Below, one piece after another: positions 8,061 to 17,945 of a DNA stretch of 64,000 nucleotides (its first letter is position 1; each line of letters starts with the position of its first letter). The stretch is taken from contig NZ_SCSK01000035.1 of assembly GCF_004297875.1 (NCBI RefSeq), forward strand, positions 124,001-188,000, written 5' to 3'. The translations under genes were made by a program, and so were the position numbers. The notes under the pieces were generated by a model that did no database searches, was not told the origin of the DNA, and saw nothing but the letters and a program-made list of their open reading frames with translations. This stretch comes from Pandoraea sp. (GTDB lineage: Bacteria; Pseudomonadota; Gammaproteobacteria; Burkholderiales; Burkholderiaceae).

Positions 8061-10748
8061 TTACACGGTCATCGGGTTGGGTTTTTTCGGATCGAGCCCG
8101 TACTTGGCAATTGCTTCGGCGACCTTGGCCGCAGCGATCGTTCCCTCGTCGGCCAGCGCCTTGAGCGCTGCCACGGTGACCCAGTGGCGGTCGACCTCGA
8201 AGAAATGACGCAATTTCTCGCGCGTGTCGGAGCGGCCAAAACCATCGGTGCCCAGCACCACGTAGCGCTGCGACAGGAACGGGCGAATCTGGTCGGCGTA
8301 GGTGCGCACATAGTCGGTAGAGGCGATGACCGGCCCACGCGCGTCCTTCAAGCATGCTTCGACATGCGATTGACGCGGTGTTTCAGTCGGATGCAGCAGA
8401 TTGTAGCGCGCCACATCATGGCCTTCGCGCGCCAGTTCGGTGAAGCTCGGGCAGCTCCACAGATCGGCGTCGACACCCCAGTCGTTCTTCAGCAGCGCGG
8501 CGGCTTCGACCACTTCGTTGAAGATCGTGCCAGAACCCAGCAGTTGCACGTGCGGGGCCTTCTTGCTCTCCTCACCGCGCTTGAACAGATACATGCCTTT
8601 GACGATGTCCTTCTCCACGCCCTCGGGCAAGCCGGGTTGCGCGTAGTTTTCGTTCATCACGGTAATGTAGTAATACACGTCTTCCTGTTCCTGCACCATG
8701 CGGCGCAGGCCGTCTTGCACGATCACCGCCAGCTCGTAGCCGTAGGCCGGATCGTACGAGATGCAGTTCGGGATCGCCGATGACCACAGCAATGAGTGGC
8801 CGTCCTCGTGCTGCAGGCCCTCGCCGTTGAGCGTCGTGCGCCCGGCCGTGCCACCGATCAGGAAACCGCGGGAGCGCATGTCGCCGGCAGCCCAGGCCAG
8901 ATCGCCGATACGCTGGAAGCCGAACATCGAGTAGAAGACGTAGAACGGGATCATTTGCTCGCCATGCGTCGAATACGACGTGGCGGCCGCGATCCAGTCG
9001 CACATGCCGCCGGCTTCGTTGATCCCCTCCTGCAGGATCTGACCGTTCTCGGATTCCTTGTAGAACATCAACTGGTCCTGGTCCTGCGGGACGTACTTCT
9101 GACCTTGCTGGCTCCAGATGCCAATTTGACGGAACAATCCTTCCATGCCGAAGGTGCGCGACTCGTCGGGCACGATCGGTACGATGCGCTGCCCAAGCAC
9201 CTTGTCCTTGAGCAGAATGTTCAGCACCCGCACGAACGCCATGGTGGTCGAGATTTCACGCCCTTCGGCGGTCGCCTTGAGCACCGGCTCGAATGCCGAC
9301 AGCGCAGGCACCGGCAACGAGGCCGCCTTGCCGCGCCGGGCGGGCAGATAGCCGCCGAGCTCCATGCGGCGAGCGCGCATATATTCGAGTTCCTTGGAGC
9401 CCTCTTCGAATTTCACGTATGGCACGTCGGCGATCTGCTCGTCGGTGATAGGCAGCTTGAACTGGTCACGGAATTTCTTCAGTGCCTCCACCGGCATCTT
9501 CTTTTGCTGGTGGGTGATGTTCATCGCCTGGCCAGCTTCGCCCATGCCGTAACCCTTGATGGTCTTGGCCAGGATCACGGTCGGCTGCCCCTTGTGATTG
9601 GTCGCCTGCTGGAACGCCGCATAGATCTTGTGCGGGTCGTGGCCGCCGCGATTCAGGTTCCAGATGTCTTCGTCGGAGTAATCGGCCACCATCGCCTTCA
9701 ACTCCGGCGAGTTGAAGAAGTGCTCGCGCACATAGGCGCCGTCCTTGGACTTGTAGGTTTGGTATTCGCCGTCCACGCACTGCATCATGCGCTTCATCAG
9801 CAGGCCCTTCTTGTCGCGCGCGAGCAGGGCATCCCAGCGACTGCCCCAGATGACCTTGATGACATTCCAGCCAGCGCCGCGGAATTCCGATTCCAGTTCC
9901 TGGATGATCTTGCCGTTGCCGCGCACCGGACCGTCCAGGCGCTGCAGGTTGCAGTTGACCACGAAAATCAGGTTGTCGAGCTGTTCGCGCCCAGCCATGC
10001 CGATGGCGCCGAGCGATTCCGGTTCATCGGTCTCGCCGTCGCCCAGGAAGGCCCACACTTTGCGACCGTCGGTTTTCAGTACGCCCCGGCTTTCCATGTA
10101 TTTCATGAAGCGGGCTTGATAAATTGCCATGATCGGGCCAAGGCCCATCGAAACGGTCGGAAATTGCCAGAAATCCGGCATCAGCCACGGGTGCGGGTAG
10201 GACGGGATGCCGTGGCCATCGACTTCCTGGCGGAAGCTGTCGAGTTGCTTTTCGGTCAGGCGGCCCAGCAGGAATGCGCGGCTGTAGATGCCCGGCGACG
10301 AGTGGCCCTGGACGAAAATCAGGTCGCCACCGTGCTTGTCGGACGGCGCATGCCAAAAGTGATTGAACCCGACGTCGTAAAGCGTGGCGGCCGAAGCGAA
10401 CGAAGCGATATGGCCGCCCACGTTGGTGGTCTTGCCGGCGCGCAGCACCATCGCGATCGCGTTCCAGCGCGTGTAAGAGCGCACCCGGTGCTCGATCTCC
10501 TGGTCGCCCGGGATATGGGCTTGCTGATCGAGCGGGATAGTGTTGATGTACGGCGTATTAGCGGAGAACGGCAAGTGTTCGCCATTCACGCGCGCATATT
10601 CAATCAGCTTTTCGAGCAGGTAGTGCGCCCGCCCCGGACCTTCGGCGCTAAGAACACCTTCCAGGGATTCAAGCCATTCTTTGGTCTCTTGGGGATCGGC
10701 GTCCTGCTCGGACACGTATTTCAAAACTTCATCAGGTACGGCGGACAT
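8061..10748 (-). CDS. aceE: Pyruvate dehydrogenase E1 (homodimeric type)
   Basis: 895-residue thiamine-diphosphate enzyme that decarboxylates pyruvate and acetylates the lipoyl groups of E2. The length and the motif WAFLGDGETDEPES followed by NLIFVVNCNLQRLDGPVRGNGK (split here: GDGETDEPES, then NCNLQRLDGP) are those of the homodimeric E1 of proteobacteria, including the ThDP/Mg site. The start at 10748 has AGGAGA upstream. It is the first gene of the operon aceE-aceF-Ntn hydrolase-lpdA and is divergent from a two-component system that may regulate it. Confidence 0.97.
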   Translation of the reverse strand: MSAVPDEVLKYVSEQDADPQETKEWLESLEGVLSAEGPGRAHYLLEKLIEYARVNGEHLPFSANTPYINTIPLDQQAHIPGDQEIEHRVRSYTRWNAIAMVLRAGKTTNVGGHIASFASAATLYDVGFNHFWHAPSDKHGGDLIFVQGHSSPGIYSRAFLLGRLTEKQLDSFRQEVDGHGIPSYPHPWLMPDFWQFPTVSMGLGPIMAIYQARFMKYMESRGVLKTDGRKVWAFLGDGETDEPESLGAIGMAGREQLDNLIFVVNCNLQRLDGPVRGNGKIIQELESEFRGAGWNVIKVIWGSRWDALLARDKKGLLMKRMMQCVDGEYQTYKSKDGAYVREHFFNSPELKAMVADYSDEDIWNLNRGGHDPHKIYAAFQQATNHKGQPTVILAKTIKGYGMGEAGQAMNITHQQKKMPVEALKKFRDQFKLPITDEQIADVPYVKFEEGSKELEYMRARRMELGGYLPARRGKAASLPVPALSAFEPVLKATAEGREISTTMAFVRVLNILLKDKVLGQRIVPIVPDESRTFGMEGLFRQIGIWSQQGQKYVPQDQDQLMFYKESENGQILQEGINEAGGMCDWIAAATSYSTHGEQMIPFYVFYSMFGFQRIGDLAWAAGDMRSRGFLIGGTAGRTTLNGEGLQHEDGHSLLWSSAIPNCISYDPAYGYELAVIVQDGLRRMVQEQEDVYYYITVMNENYAQPGLPEGVEKDIVKGMYLFKRGEESKKAPHVQLLGSGTIFNEVVEAAALLKNDWGVDADLWSCPSFTELAREGHDVARYNLLHPTETPRQSHVEACLKDARGPVIASTDYVRTYADQIRPFLSQRYVVLGTDGFGRSDTREKLRHFFEVDRHWVTVAALKALADEGTIAAAKVAEAIAKYGLDPKKPNPMTV

Positions 10749-10832
10749 GGTTGTCTCCTGTCTGTCGTGAGAGTGGGCGACGCGGTCGAGCCTGTTTCGA
10801 GCACAGCAGGCTCGCCGACCTTATGCCGCGCC

Positions 10833-10862
10833 ATTGTACGGAGTACGCAGGGCGAAGCGCAA
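10833..10862 (-). promoter_or_regulatory. Candidate sigma70 promoter of the pdh operon
   Basis: On the minus strand TTGCGC (10862-10857), 18-base spacer, TACAAT (10838-10833). Transcription would begin about 75 bases before aceE. The -10 differs from consensus in one position and the -35 in three. Confidence 0.4.
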
Positions 10863-10965
10863 GAAAAATTTCAAATTACGGTATATGTTTTTATAATATG
10901 AAATATCGCGCCGCAGTGCAGCAAAAATTGCAGCGCAATTTTTCGACCCCCAATCCCTGCATTGA

Positions 10966-10976
10966 CCTACCGTAGG
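10966..10976. promoter_or_regulatory. Palindrome CCTAC-C-GTAGG, possible operator
   Basis: An 11-base palindrome in the divergent region between aceE and the two-component genes. Its core TACCGTA recurs in inverted orientation at 10875-10881, about 90 bases away on the other side of the AT-rich block. A role as operator for the adjacent FixJ-type regulator is a guess from position. Confidence 0.25.
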
Positions 10977-11056
10977 CGTTTCACCGCGATTTGACAATGG
11001 GCGCGCAAAGGGTCAACGGGCGCAGGCAATGACGCCGTCTGAGCTACAATCTTGGG

Positions 11057-13537
11057 ATGTTTCCGCACCGCCTTGCCACTCCCGCCCCCCCCACACGGCC
11101 GAATCACGCAGCCGGCCGTTCGAACCGCTGGCTGCAGGGCTTTGCGGAATCGCATTACTACCTGTTGGTGCCGCTCGCCTCCATTGTGATCTTTCTGGTG
11201 GTCATGAGCTTGATTCTATGGAGCCTGAATCGCCGCGAGGCCGAGCAGCAGCAAGACACCCTGTATCGGAATGTGGCCTGGGCGCAGCAACAGATCCGCC
11301 TGAACATGCTGTCAATCCAGGATCAGATCAGCTCGCTCGCGCGCGACACCGCTGCTGCCCCGCAGAGTCTTGGACATTTCGCCAGTGCGGCCGACGAGAT
11401 GATGCAGAATCATCCCGACATCGTGTTCATGAACTGGCTCAATGCCGAGCAACGGCCGCAGTGGGCGGTGCCAACCGATTCGCCATTTGCATCGCGACTT
11501 CAGGCGAGCAAGGACAGTCCGATGGAGGATGCTTTGCTGGTGGCGTTTCGTGCCGCCCGCGACTCGCGGCGCCCCGCCTATTCGACGCTGCTTTATGACG
11601 CTTCGGGCATGTCCTACATTGCGCTCGAAGTGCCCGTGCTGCGCGGCCGCGAATTCCTCGGCACGATCGGCGTGGTGTATTCGGTCGAGGGCATACTGAT
11701 TCATGAGTTGCCGCAGGAGCTGGGCAACAAGTTCAAGGTCTCGTTCGTCGATACGCACAACAAGGAGCTGGCCACCACATCGACCCGGCCGCCGTCGCCG
11801 CGCGACGTTTCCTCCGAACTGCTGCTCGATCCGCCCGGGCATAGCCTGCTGGTGCGGGTCTACTCGTATCCGTCGGTGGGCAACTTTGTCAATAACACCC
11901 TGGTTTGGCTGATTGTCGGCCTGTCGTGCTTCGTGCTCTGGAGTCTTTGGAGCCTGTGGCGTCACACACGGCAGCGCTTCGAGGCACAACAGGCCCTGTT
12001 CAACGAAACGTCGTTTCGCCGGGCGATGGAAAATTCCATCGTGATCGGCATGCGGGTGCTGGATCTGCAAGGCCACATCACCTACGTCAACCCGGCGTTT
12101 TGCCGAATGACGGGCTGGGACGAAGCCGACCTCCTGGGACATGCGCCGCCCTATCCGTACTGGCCGGATGACGATATCTACGAGATGCAGCGTCGCATCG
12201 ACATGACCTTGCGCGGCAAGGCCCCGTCGCATGGATTCGAAATCCGTGTGCGGCGCAAGAACGGCTCGGTGTTCTATGCGCGCATGTTTGTCTCGCCGCT
12301 GGTCGACGCGCATGGCAGGCAAACCGGCTGGATGTCGTCGCTGACCGATATCAGTGAACCCAAGCGCGCTCGCGAGGAACTGGCCGCTGCCCATGAGCGC
12401 TTCACCACAGTGCTCGAGAGTCTCGACGCATCGGTCTCGGTGCTGGCGGTCGACAAGGCCGAGTTGCTGTTCGCCAATCGCTATTACCGGCAACTGTTCG
12501 GCACGCGTCCGGAGGGGCACCTCGAGCTGTCGGATGGCGCGCTTGAGTCGGCGCAAGTGTCGAGCGATTCGATCGACATGGTGGACGCTTACGCTGGACT
12601 GCCGGCCGTAGCGCTGACTGATACGGCTTCCGAAACGCAGGAGATCTATCTGCCCAGCCGTCAGAAATGGTTCGAGGTTCGGCGGCAGTATATCCAATGG
12701 GTGGACGGTCACTTGGCACAACTGCAGGTAGCCACTGATATCACCGCGCGGCGTCAGGCCGAGGAGCTGGCGCGCCAGGAAGAAGAGCGCTTGCAATTCA
12801 CCGGCCGACTGATGACAATGGGCGAGATGGCCTCTTCCTTGGCCCACGAGTTGAATCAGCCATTGGCCGCAATCAATAATTACTGCATGGGAACGGCCGC
12901 GTTGGTGCGAGCCGGACGCACCAGCCCCGAGACGTTGCTGCCGGCGCTCGAAAAAACCTCTCAACAGGCGGTGCGGGCGGGCATGATCATCAAGCGTATC
13001 CGCTCGTTCGTCAAACGCAGCGAGCCAAAACGCCAACCCACGAGCATTTATGAAATCGTCGCAGATGCGGTGGGACTGGCGGAAATCGAGGCGCGCAAGC
13101 GGCGCATCCGCATCGTGACGGAACTCCCGGCGGGTCTGCCGCAAATTTTTGTCGACCCGGTGCTGATCGAGCAGGTTTTGGTGAATCTGCTCAAAAACGC
13201 GGCCGAGGCGATGCAAAACCATACGCCGCCCCCAGGCCTGCGACGTGACCTATCGATTCGCCTGCATGTGCGCCGACAGGAGAAAGCCATCGAGTTCACT
13301 GTTGTCGACCATGGTCCGGGAGTCGACGAGACCACCATCGAACGCCTGTTCGAACCATTTTTCAGTACGAAATCCGATGGCATGGGCATGGGGTTGAATA
13401 TCTGCCGCTCAATCATCGAATCCCATCATGGCCGCCTGTGGGTGGAAAACAACTATGCCGGGGACGTGCGCAGCGGCTGCACGTTTTTTATCCTATTACC
13501 ATTTGACGCCGATACTTCATCCGTGGGGGAAGCATGA
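11057..13537 (+). CDS. Membrane PAS-domain sensor histidine kinase
   Basis: 826-residue inner-membrane sensor kinase. A first transmembrane helix lies at about 35-57 (YYLLVPLASIVIFLVVMSLI) and a second at about 280-300, framing a periplasmic sensor region of about 220 residues. Two PAS domains follow (from about 320 and 450), the first with GxITYVNPAFCRMTGW. The phospho-acceptor is H597 in SSLAHELNQPLAA, and the ATPase domain shows NLLKNAAEAM, DHGPGVDE and GMGLNICRSIIESH. It is divergent from aceE and overlaps the next gene by four bases (ATGA), forming an operon with its regulator. The architecture resembles DctB/FixL-type kinases; the ligand is unknown. Confidence 0.9.
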   Translation: MFPHRLATPAPPTRPNHAAGRSNRWLQGFAESHYYLLVPLASIVIFLVVMSLILWSLNRREAEQQQDTLYRNVAWAQQQIRLNMLSIQDQISSLARDTAAAPQSLGHFASAADEMMQNHPDIVFMNWLNAEQRPQWAVPTDSPFASRLQASKDSPMEDALLVAFRAARDSRRPAYSTLLYDASGMSYIALEVPVLRGREFLGTIGVVYSVEGILIHELPQELGNKFKVSFVDTHNKELATTSTRPPSPRDVSSELLLDPPGHSLLVRVYSYPSVGNFVNNTLVWLIVGLSCFVLWSLWSLWRHTRQRFEAQQALFNETSFRRAMENSIVIGMRVLDLQGHITYVNPAFCRMTGWDEADLLGHAPPYPYWPDDDIYEMQRRIDMTLRGKAPSHGFEIRVRRKNGSVFYARMFVSPLVDAHGRQTGWMSSLTDISEPKRAREELAAAHERFTTVLESLDASVSVLAVDKAELLFANRYYRQLFGTRPEGHLELSDGALESAQVSSDSIDMVDAYAGLPAVALTDTASETQEIYLPSRQKWFEVRRQYIQWVDGHLAQLQVATDITARRQAEELARQEEERLQFTGRLMTMGEMASSLAHELNQPLAAINNYCMGTAALVRAGRTSPETLLPALEKTSQQAVRAGMIIKRIRSFVKRSEPKRQPTSIYEIVADAVGLAEIEARKRRIRIVTELPAGLPQIFVDPVLIEQVLVNLLKNAAEAMQNHTPPPGLRRDLSIRLHVRRQEKAIEFTVVDHGPGVDETTIERLFEPFFSTKSDGMGMGLNICRSIIESHHGRLWVENNYAGDVRSGCTFFILLPFDADTSSVGEA

Positions 13538-14160
13538 CTGCCAGCAACAACAACACTGATCAAGAAACCGTCTTTATTGTCGACGACGATGAAGCCGTTC
13601 GTGACTCGCTGCGCTGGTTACTCGAAGCCAACGGGTATCACGTGCGCAGCTTCGACAGTGCCGAGCAGTTCCTGGCGCATTACGACCGGCGGCAGGTGGC
13701 GTGCCTGATCCTCGACGTACGCATGCCCGGAATGAATGGACTCGAGTTGCAGGAGCATCTGCTGGCCCAGAATATCTCGATCCCGACGATTTTTGTCACC
13801 GGACATGGCGATGTACCGATGGCGGTCAACACCATGAAAAAGGGCGCGATGGATTTCATCGAAAAACCGTTCGACGCAGCCGAGTTGCGCGTGCTGGTCG
13901 AGCGCATGTTGGGCAAGGCCCGGCTTGACGCCAGCAGTCAGCGCGAACAGCAGGCGGCCGACGAACTGCTGGCGCGCCTGACCGGACGCGAGCAACAGGT
14001 GCTCGAACGTATCATCGCCGGCCGGCTGAACAAGCAGATTGCCGACGACCTCGGCATCAGCATCAAGACAGTCGAGGCCCACCGCGCCAATATCATGGAA
14101 AAGCTCAACGTCAACACGGTCGCCGACCTGCTGCGTTTGGCCTTGTCCAAGCGCTCCTGA
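13534..14160 (+). CDS. FixJ/NarL-type response regulator
   Basis: 208-residue two-component response regulator. The receiver domain (about 12-125) has the acidic pair in VDDDE, phospho-acceptor D61 in LILDVRMPGMNG, and the switch residues in FVTGHGD and FIEKPFD. The C-terminal LuxR-type helix-turn-helix (about 145-205) is seen in LTGREQQVLERIIAG and ISIKTVEAHRANIMEKL. It overlaps the kinase gene by ATGA, so both are made together. Overall similarity is to FixJ/TodT-like regulators. The divergent pdh operon is an obvious candidate target, but this is inference. Confidence 0.92.
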   Translation: MTASNNNTDQETVFIVDDDEAVRDSLRWLLEANGYHVRSFDSAEQFLAHYDRRQVACLILDVRMPGMNGLELQEHLLAQNISIPTIFVTGHGDVPMAVNTMKKGAMDFIEKPFDAAELRVLVERMLGKARLDASSQREQQAADELLARLTGREQQVLERIIAGRLNKQIADDLGISIKTVEAHRANIMEKLNVNTVADLLRLALSKRS

Positions 14161-14260
14161 GCGCCGCGCCACCGGCACAACGCAATATTCGATCGACGGT
14201 TCGAGACGCCCTGGCGCGGGCGTCGCCGGCCCTGGTTTACTTCTCGTGTGATTCACCACC

Positions 14261-15112
14261 ATGACTGCTACCCTGCTTGACGGCAACGCGCTTGCCAAAA
14301 AACTACGTGCCGACGTCGCTGCCCGAGCGGCGAAACTCACCGCCCGCGGCCACCAGCCTGGCCTGGCCGTGATACTGGTCGGCGAAGATCCCGCCAGCCA
14401 GGTCTACGTCCGCAACAAGGTCAAGGCGTGCGAAGACAATGGCATTTATTCGGTGTTCGATCGATTCCCTGCCGACTTGCCCGAGGCCAGGCTGCTCGCA
14501 CGCATTGCCGAACTCAATGCCGATCCGAAGGTGCATGGCATTCTGGTGCAGTTGCCGCTGCCCAAGCACATCGACAGCCATAAGGTGCTGGAGGCGATTG
14601 CACCGGAAAAAGACGTCGACGGGTTTCATGTCGCCAACGCCGGCGCGCTGATGACAGGCGCGCCATTGTTTCGGCCTTGCACCCCTTACGGCTGCATGAA
14701 AATGCTGGAATCCATCGATTTCCCGCTGCGTGGCGCCCGCGCCGTGGTGGTGGGCGCCTCGAACATCGTCGGCAAGCCGATGGCGATGATGCTGTTGCAG
14801 GCCGGCGCGACGGTGACCATTTGCAATAGTAAAACCCGCGATCTGGCCGCGCACACGCGCGAAGCCGACGTCATCGTCGCCGCGGTCGGTCGGCGCAATC
14901 TGATTATGGCCGAGATGGTCAAACCGGGTGCCGTGGTAATCGACGTCGGCATGAACCGCGACGATCAAGGCAAGTTGTGCGGCGACGTCGACTTCGCCGC
15001 CGTCAAGGAAGTCGCGGGCTGGATCACGCCGGTTCCGGGAGGGGTTGGCCCAATGACGATTACGATGCTGCTGGTCAATACGCTGGAGGCGGCAGAACGA
15101 GCCGCGGGCTGA
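14261..15112 (+). CDS. folD: Methylenetetrahydrofolate dehydrogenase/cyclohydrolase
   Basis: 283-residue bifunctional one-carbon enzyme that converts 5,10-methylene-THF to 10-formyl-THF using NADP. Full family length. Visible signatures are [14 protein letters not shown] (catalytic Lys region), [25 protein letters not shown] and the nucleotide-binding [12 protein letters not shown], ending [14 protein letters not shown]. The 100-base gap to the regulator gene upstream suggests its own promoter is possible. Confidence 0.97.
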   Translation: MTATLLDGNALAKKLRADVAARAAKLTARGHQPGLAVILVGEDPASQVYVRNKVKACEDNGIYSVFDRFPADLPEARLLARIAELNADPKVHGILVQLPLPKHIDSHKVLEAIAPEKDVDGFHVANAGALMTGAPLFRPCTPYGCMKMLESIDFPLRGARAVVVGASNIVGKPMAMMLLQAGATVTICNSKTRDLAAHTREADVIVAAVGRRNLIMAEMVKPGAVVIDVGMNRDDQGKLCGDVDFAAVKEVAGWITPVPGGVGPMTITMLLVNTLEAAERAAG

Positions 15113-15122
15113 TTGGCCAACA

Positions 15123-15158
15123 GGCATGGCGGTGCAGCCTCGACGGCACCGCCATGCC
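15123..15158 (+). terminator. Hairpin downstream of folD
   Basis: Perfect 13-bp stem (15123-15135 with 15146-15158), loop of 10, starting 11 bases after the folD stop. There is no T-run, so it may act as a weak terminator or a 3'-protecting stem between folD and prlC. Confidence 0.5.
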
Positions 15159-15277
15159 CCAGACCCGCTGCGTCCCGGTTGAGGCAGGCTATCGGCGCCG
15201 CAGATAAAAACGACTGGAAAAATCGGCTGCTTGCCCCCACACTCATCAATAAGTTCGATTTCACGGATATGCAACCC

Positions 15278-17359
15278 ATGAGTGCTCACGATGCCGCCAA
15301 TCCGCTGTTGGATTTTTCGGATTTACCCCGTTTTGGCTCGATTCGACCGGAACATATCACGCCGGCCATCGATGTTCTGCTGGCCAAAGCGCGCGCGGCG
15401 GTCGAGCACGTCGCTGACCCTGCCACACCCGGCACGTGGCGCGACGTTGTCGACGCGTTGGAAGAAGGCACCGAAGGACTCGGTCGAGCCTGGGGCGTCA
15501 TCAATCACCTCACCGCGGTAGTCGACACGCCGTCGCTGCGCGCGGCCCATGGCGAGAATCTGCCGCGTGTGACTGAATTCTGGTCATCGCTCGGGCAAAA
15601 TCTGGCCTTGTACGAAAAATACAAGGCGATCGCCAACGGGTCCGAATACGCCGGCCTGTCGGCAGCCCGCAAGAAAATTCTCGAGAACGAGTTGCGCGGA
15701 TTCCGCCTGGGCGGCGCCGAGTTGCCCGAGTCCGAGAAGCCTCGCTTCGCAGCGATTCAGGAACGGCAGGCCGCCCTTGGCAAAGCCTTTTCCGATCACG
15801 TGCTCGATGCCACGAATGCCTTCGCCCGCTATGTCGAGAACGAAGCCGAATTGGCCGGGCTGCCGGACGACGTCAAGGATGCCGCCCGTGAAGCAGCCAG
15901 TAAGGACGGGAAACCGGGCTGGAAATTCACACTCCATTTTCCGTCGTATTTCCCCGTGTTGCAGTACGCGGATAACCGTCCATTGCGTGAAGCGATGTAC
16001 AAAGCCAATGTGACGCGGGCCTCGGAATTGGCGCCCGAGTATGGCGCGGGCGAGGCGACCTGGGACAACACCGCGATCATTACCGAGCAGCTCGCGTTGC
16101 GGCGCGAGGAAGCCCAAATGCTCGGGTTTGCCAACTATGCCGACGTATCGCTCGAGCCGAAGATGGCGGAGTCCCCCGCTCAGGTGTTGGGGTTCCTTGA
16201 GGATCTGGCACGCCGTGCCCGTCCGTATGCGGAAAAAGACTGGGCCGAGCTGACGGCGTTTGCCGCCCGGGAGTTCGGCCTGACGACGCTCGAGCCGTGG
16301 GACGTGACCTACGTCTCCGAAAAGCTGCGCCAACGGCAGTACGCGTTCTCCGAAAACGAGGTACGGCAGTACTTCCCGCAGCCCAAGGTGCTGGAGGGCC
16401 TGTTTCGCGTCGCGTCCACCCTGTTCGACGTGACCATTCGCCCGGACAGCGCCGAAGTGTGGCATCCCGACGTGCGCTTTTTCCGCATTGAGAATTCGGC
16501 TGGGGAGCTCGTCGCGCAGTTCTACCTCGATCTTTACGCGCGCGAGGGCAAGCGTGGCGGCGCATGGATGGACGATGCGCGCCCCCGCAAGCGGCTCGGC
16601 GACGGGCACCTGCAAACGCCGGTGGCCTATCTAACCTGCAACTTCCCGGCCCCAGTCAATGGCAAGCCCGCCCTTTTCACGCACGACGATGTCATTACGC
16701 TGTTCCACGAGTTCGGACATGGCTTGCACCATATGCTGACGCAGGTGGAGGATGCCGGAGTGTCGGGCATCAATGGCGTGGAGTGGGACGCGGTCGAGCT
16801 GCCATCGCAATTCATGGAAAATTTCTGCTGGGAATGGGACGTGCTGAAGCACATGACCGCCCATGCGGAGACGGGAGCGGCGTTGCCGCGCCCGCTGTTC
16901 GACAAAATGGTCGCCGCCCGAAATTTCCAGAGTGGCTTGATGATGCTGCGCCAAATTGTCTTCTCGGATTTCGACATGCGCCTGCATGCCGACTTCGATC
17001 CGAATGGGCCGAAAACCGTACTGGCGCTCTCGCGAGAAACCAATGACAGGCTGCACGTGCTGCCGCAAGCGCCCTTCTCGCGGTGGCCCAACACGTTCAG
17101 TCATATTTTTGCCGGCGGGTATGCAGCCGGCTACTACAGTTACAAATGGGCGGAAGTGCTGTCGGCCGATGCCTACGCCGCCTTCGAAGAGGCGGCCCGT
17201 CGTACCGGTACGGTGCTCGACGCGCAGATCGGCGCTCGCTATCGTGACGAAATTCTGGCGGTCGGTGGCAGCCGCCAGGCAATCGACTCGTTCAAGGCAT
17301 TCCGCGGGCGAGCGCCGACGGTCGATGCGCTGTTGCGGCACAGCGGCATGGCGGCCTGA
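15278..17359 (+). CDS. prlC: M3 family oligopeptidase A
   Basis: 693-residue zinc oligopeptidase (OpdA/PrlC), a cytosolic enzyme that degrades peptides and signal-peptide fragments. The zinc site is H477-E478-x-x-H481 in [13 protein letters not shown], with the further acidic ligand in the [18 protein letters not shown] segment. I chose the ATG at 15278 because ACGGA lies about ten bases upstream and the family begins near [13 protein letters not shown]. The ATG at 15269 is the main alternative, and the open frame extends further upstream without support. Confidence 0.93.
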   Translation: MSAHDAANPLLDFSDLPRFGSIRPEHITPAIDVLLAKARAAVEHVADPATPGTWRDVVDALEEGTEGLGRAWGVINHLTAVVDTPSLRAAHGENLPRVTEFWSSLGQNLALYEKYKAIANGSEYAGLSAARKKILENELRGFRLGGAELPESEKPRFAAIQERQAALGKAFSDHVLDATNAFARYVENEAELAGLPDDVKDAAREAASKDGKPGWKFTLHFPSYFPVLQYADNRPLREAMYKANVTRASELAPEYGAGEATWDNTAIITEQLALRREEAQMLGFANYADVSLEPKMAESPAQVLGFLEDLARRARPYAEKDWAELTAFAAREFGLTTLEPWDVTYVSEKLRQRQYAFSENEVRQYFPQPKVLEGLFRVASTLFDVTIRPDSAEVWHPDVRFFRIENSAGELVAQFYLDLYAREGKRGGAWMDDARPRKRLGDGHLQTPVAYLTCNFPAPVNGKPALFTHDDVITLFHEFGHGLHHMLTQVEDAGVSGINGVEWDAVELPSQFMENFCWEWDVLKHMTAHAETGAALPRPLFDKMVAARNFQSGLMMLRQIVFSDFDMRLHADFDPNGPKTVLALSRETNDRLHVLPQAPFSRWPNTFSHIFAGGYAAGYYSYKWAEVLSADAYAAFEEAARRTGTVLDAQIGARYRDEILAVGGSRQAIDSFKAFRGRAPTVDALLRHSGMAA

Positions 17360-17427
17360 GGTGTGCATGCCGAGTATCGTCGCGACGATTCGCGGGTTAT
17401 GAGGCCCATGCGAGCAGTTTCCATTTC

Positions 17428-17895
17428 ATGCGACTGACCACGTTTACCGATTACTGCTTGCGCACGTTGATGTATGTGGGCGTGCGTACCGACGGCCATG
17501 CCACGCGCGCGGAGATCGCCACCGCTTACGGGATTTCGGATAACCATCTGATGAAAGTGATCAACTTCCTCGCGCGCGCCGGTTATCTCGAGACGACCCG
17601 AGGTAAAGGGGGAGGCATCCGGCTTGCTCGCGCGGCTGCGGAGATTTCGATCGGCGCCCTGGTACGCACCTCGGAGGCAGACAGTCCGCTGGTTGAATGC
17701 CTGGAACAGGGGGGTGGTTCGTGCCGTATCACGCCGGTCTGCAAGTTGCGTGGAGTTCTGGCCGATGCGTCCGAAGCGTTGTTTGCGACGCTCGATCGCT
17801 ATACGCTGGCTGATTTGCTGGAGCAGCCCGCTGGCATGCAACGCGTGCTGCTGCACCCCCGGCACCCCGCGTCACCCAACGCCAAGACACGCTGA
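17428..17895 (+). CDS. nsrR: Rrf2-family NsrR-like repressor
   Basis: 155-residue Rrf2 regulator. The N-terminus [17 protein letters not shown] and the winged helix are those of NsrR, and three cysteines C91, C99 and C105 ([17 protein letters not shown]) match its cluster ligands. NsrR senses nitric oxide through an iron-sulfur cluster and usually represses hmp and related detoxification genes. No such target gene is adjacent here; the upstream neighbour is prlC, and a convergent TPR/ATP-grasp gene follows. Assignment as NsrR rather than IscR/RsrR rests on the N-terminus and Cys spacing. Confidence 0.82.
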   Translation: MRLTTFTDYCLRTLMYVGVRTDGHATRAEIATAYGISDNHLMKVINFLARAGYLETTRGKGGGIRLARAAAEISIGALVRTSEADSPLVECLEQGGGSCRITPVCKLRGVLADASEALFATLDRYTLADLLEQPAGMQRVLLHPRHPASPNAKTR

Positions 17896-17945
17896 CAGGG
17901 CAGGCTTCGCCCACCACCGAACAAATTGAAAGGCTTCGCGCCGCT

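Larger units (their letters stand above)
10749..11056. other. Divergent control region between aceE and sensor kinase
   Basis: 308 bases without a gene. It contains a sigma70-like promoter towards aceE (10833-10862) and a short palindrome (10966-10976). A very AT-rich segment lies around 10861-10905. Two copies of TACCGTA occur, one per strand (10968-10974 and 10875-10881). TACAAT at 11045-11050 lies only 7 bases before the kinase ATG, so if used it would give a leaderless or nearly leaderless message. Confidence 0.5.

Noticed and set aside
8796..10901. Long open frame antisense to aceE
   Set aside because: It mirrors the codon structure of a confident, full-length aceE in a GC-rich genome; no Shine-Dalgarno, no recognisable domain.
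10991..11016. TTGAC-N16-GTCAA as an FNR-type site upstream of the sensor kinase
   Set aside because: FNR half-sites are separated by four bases (TTGAT-N4-ATCAA); the spacing of 16 does not fit, and the arms are too short to call an operator alone.
11312..13222. Long open frame antisense to the sensor kinase
   Set aside because: The kinase has complete PAS, HisKA and ATPase motifs; the reverse frame is a GC-driven shadow.
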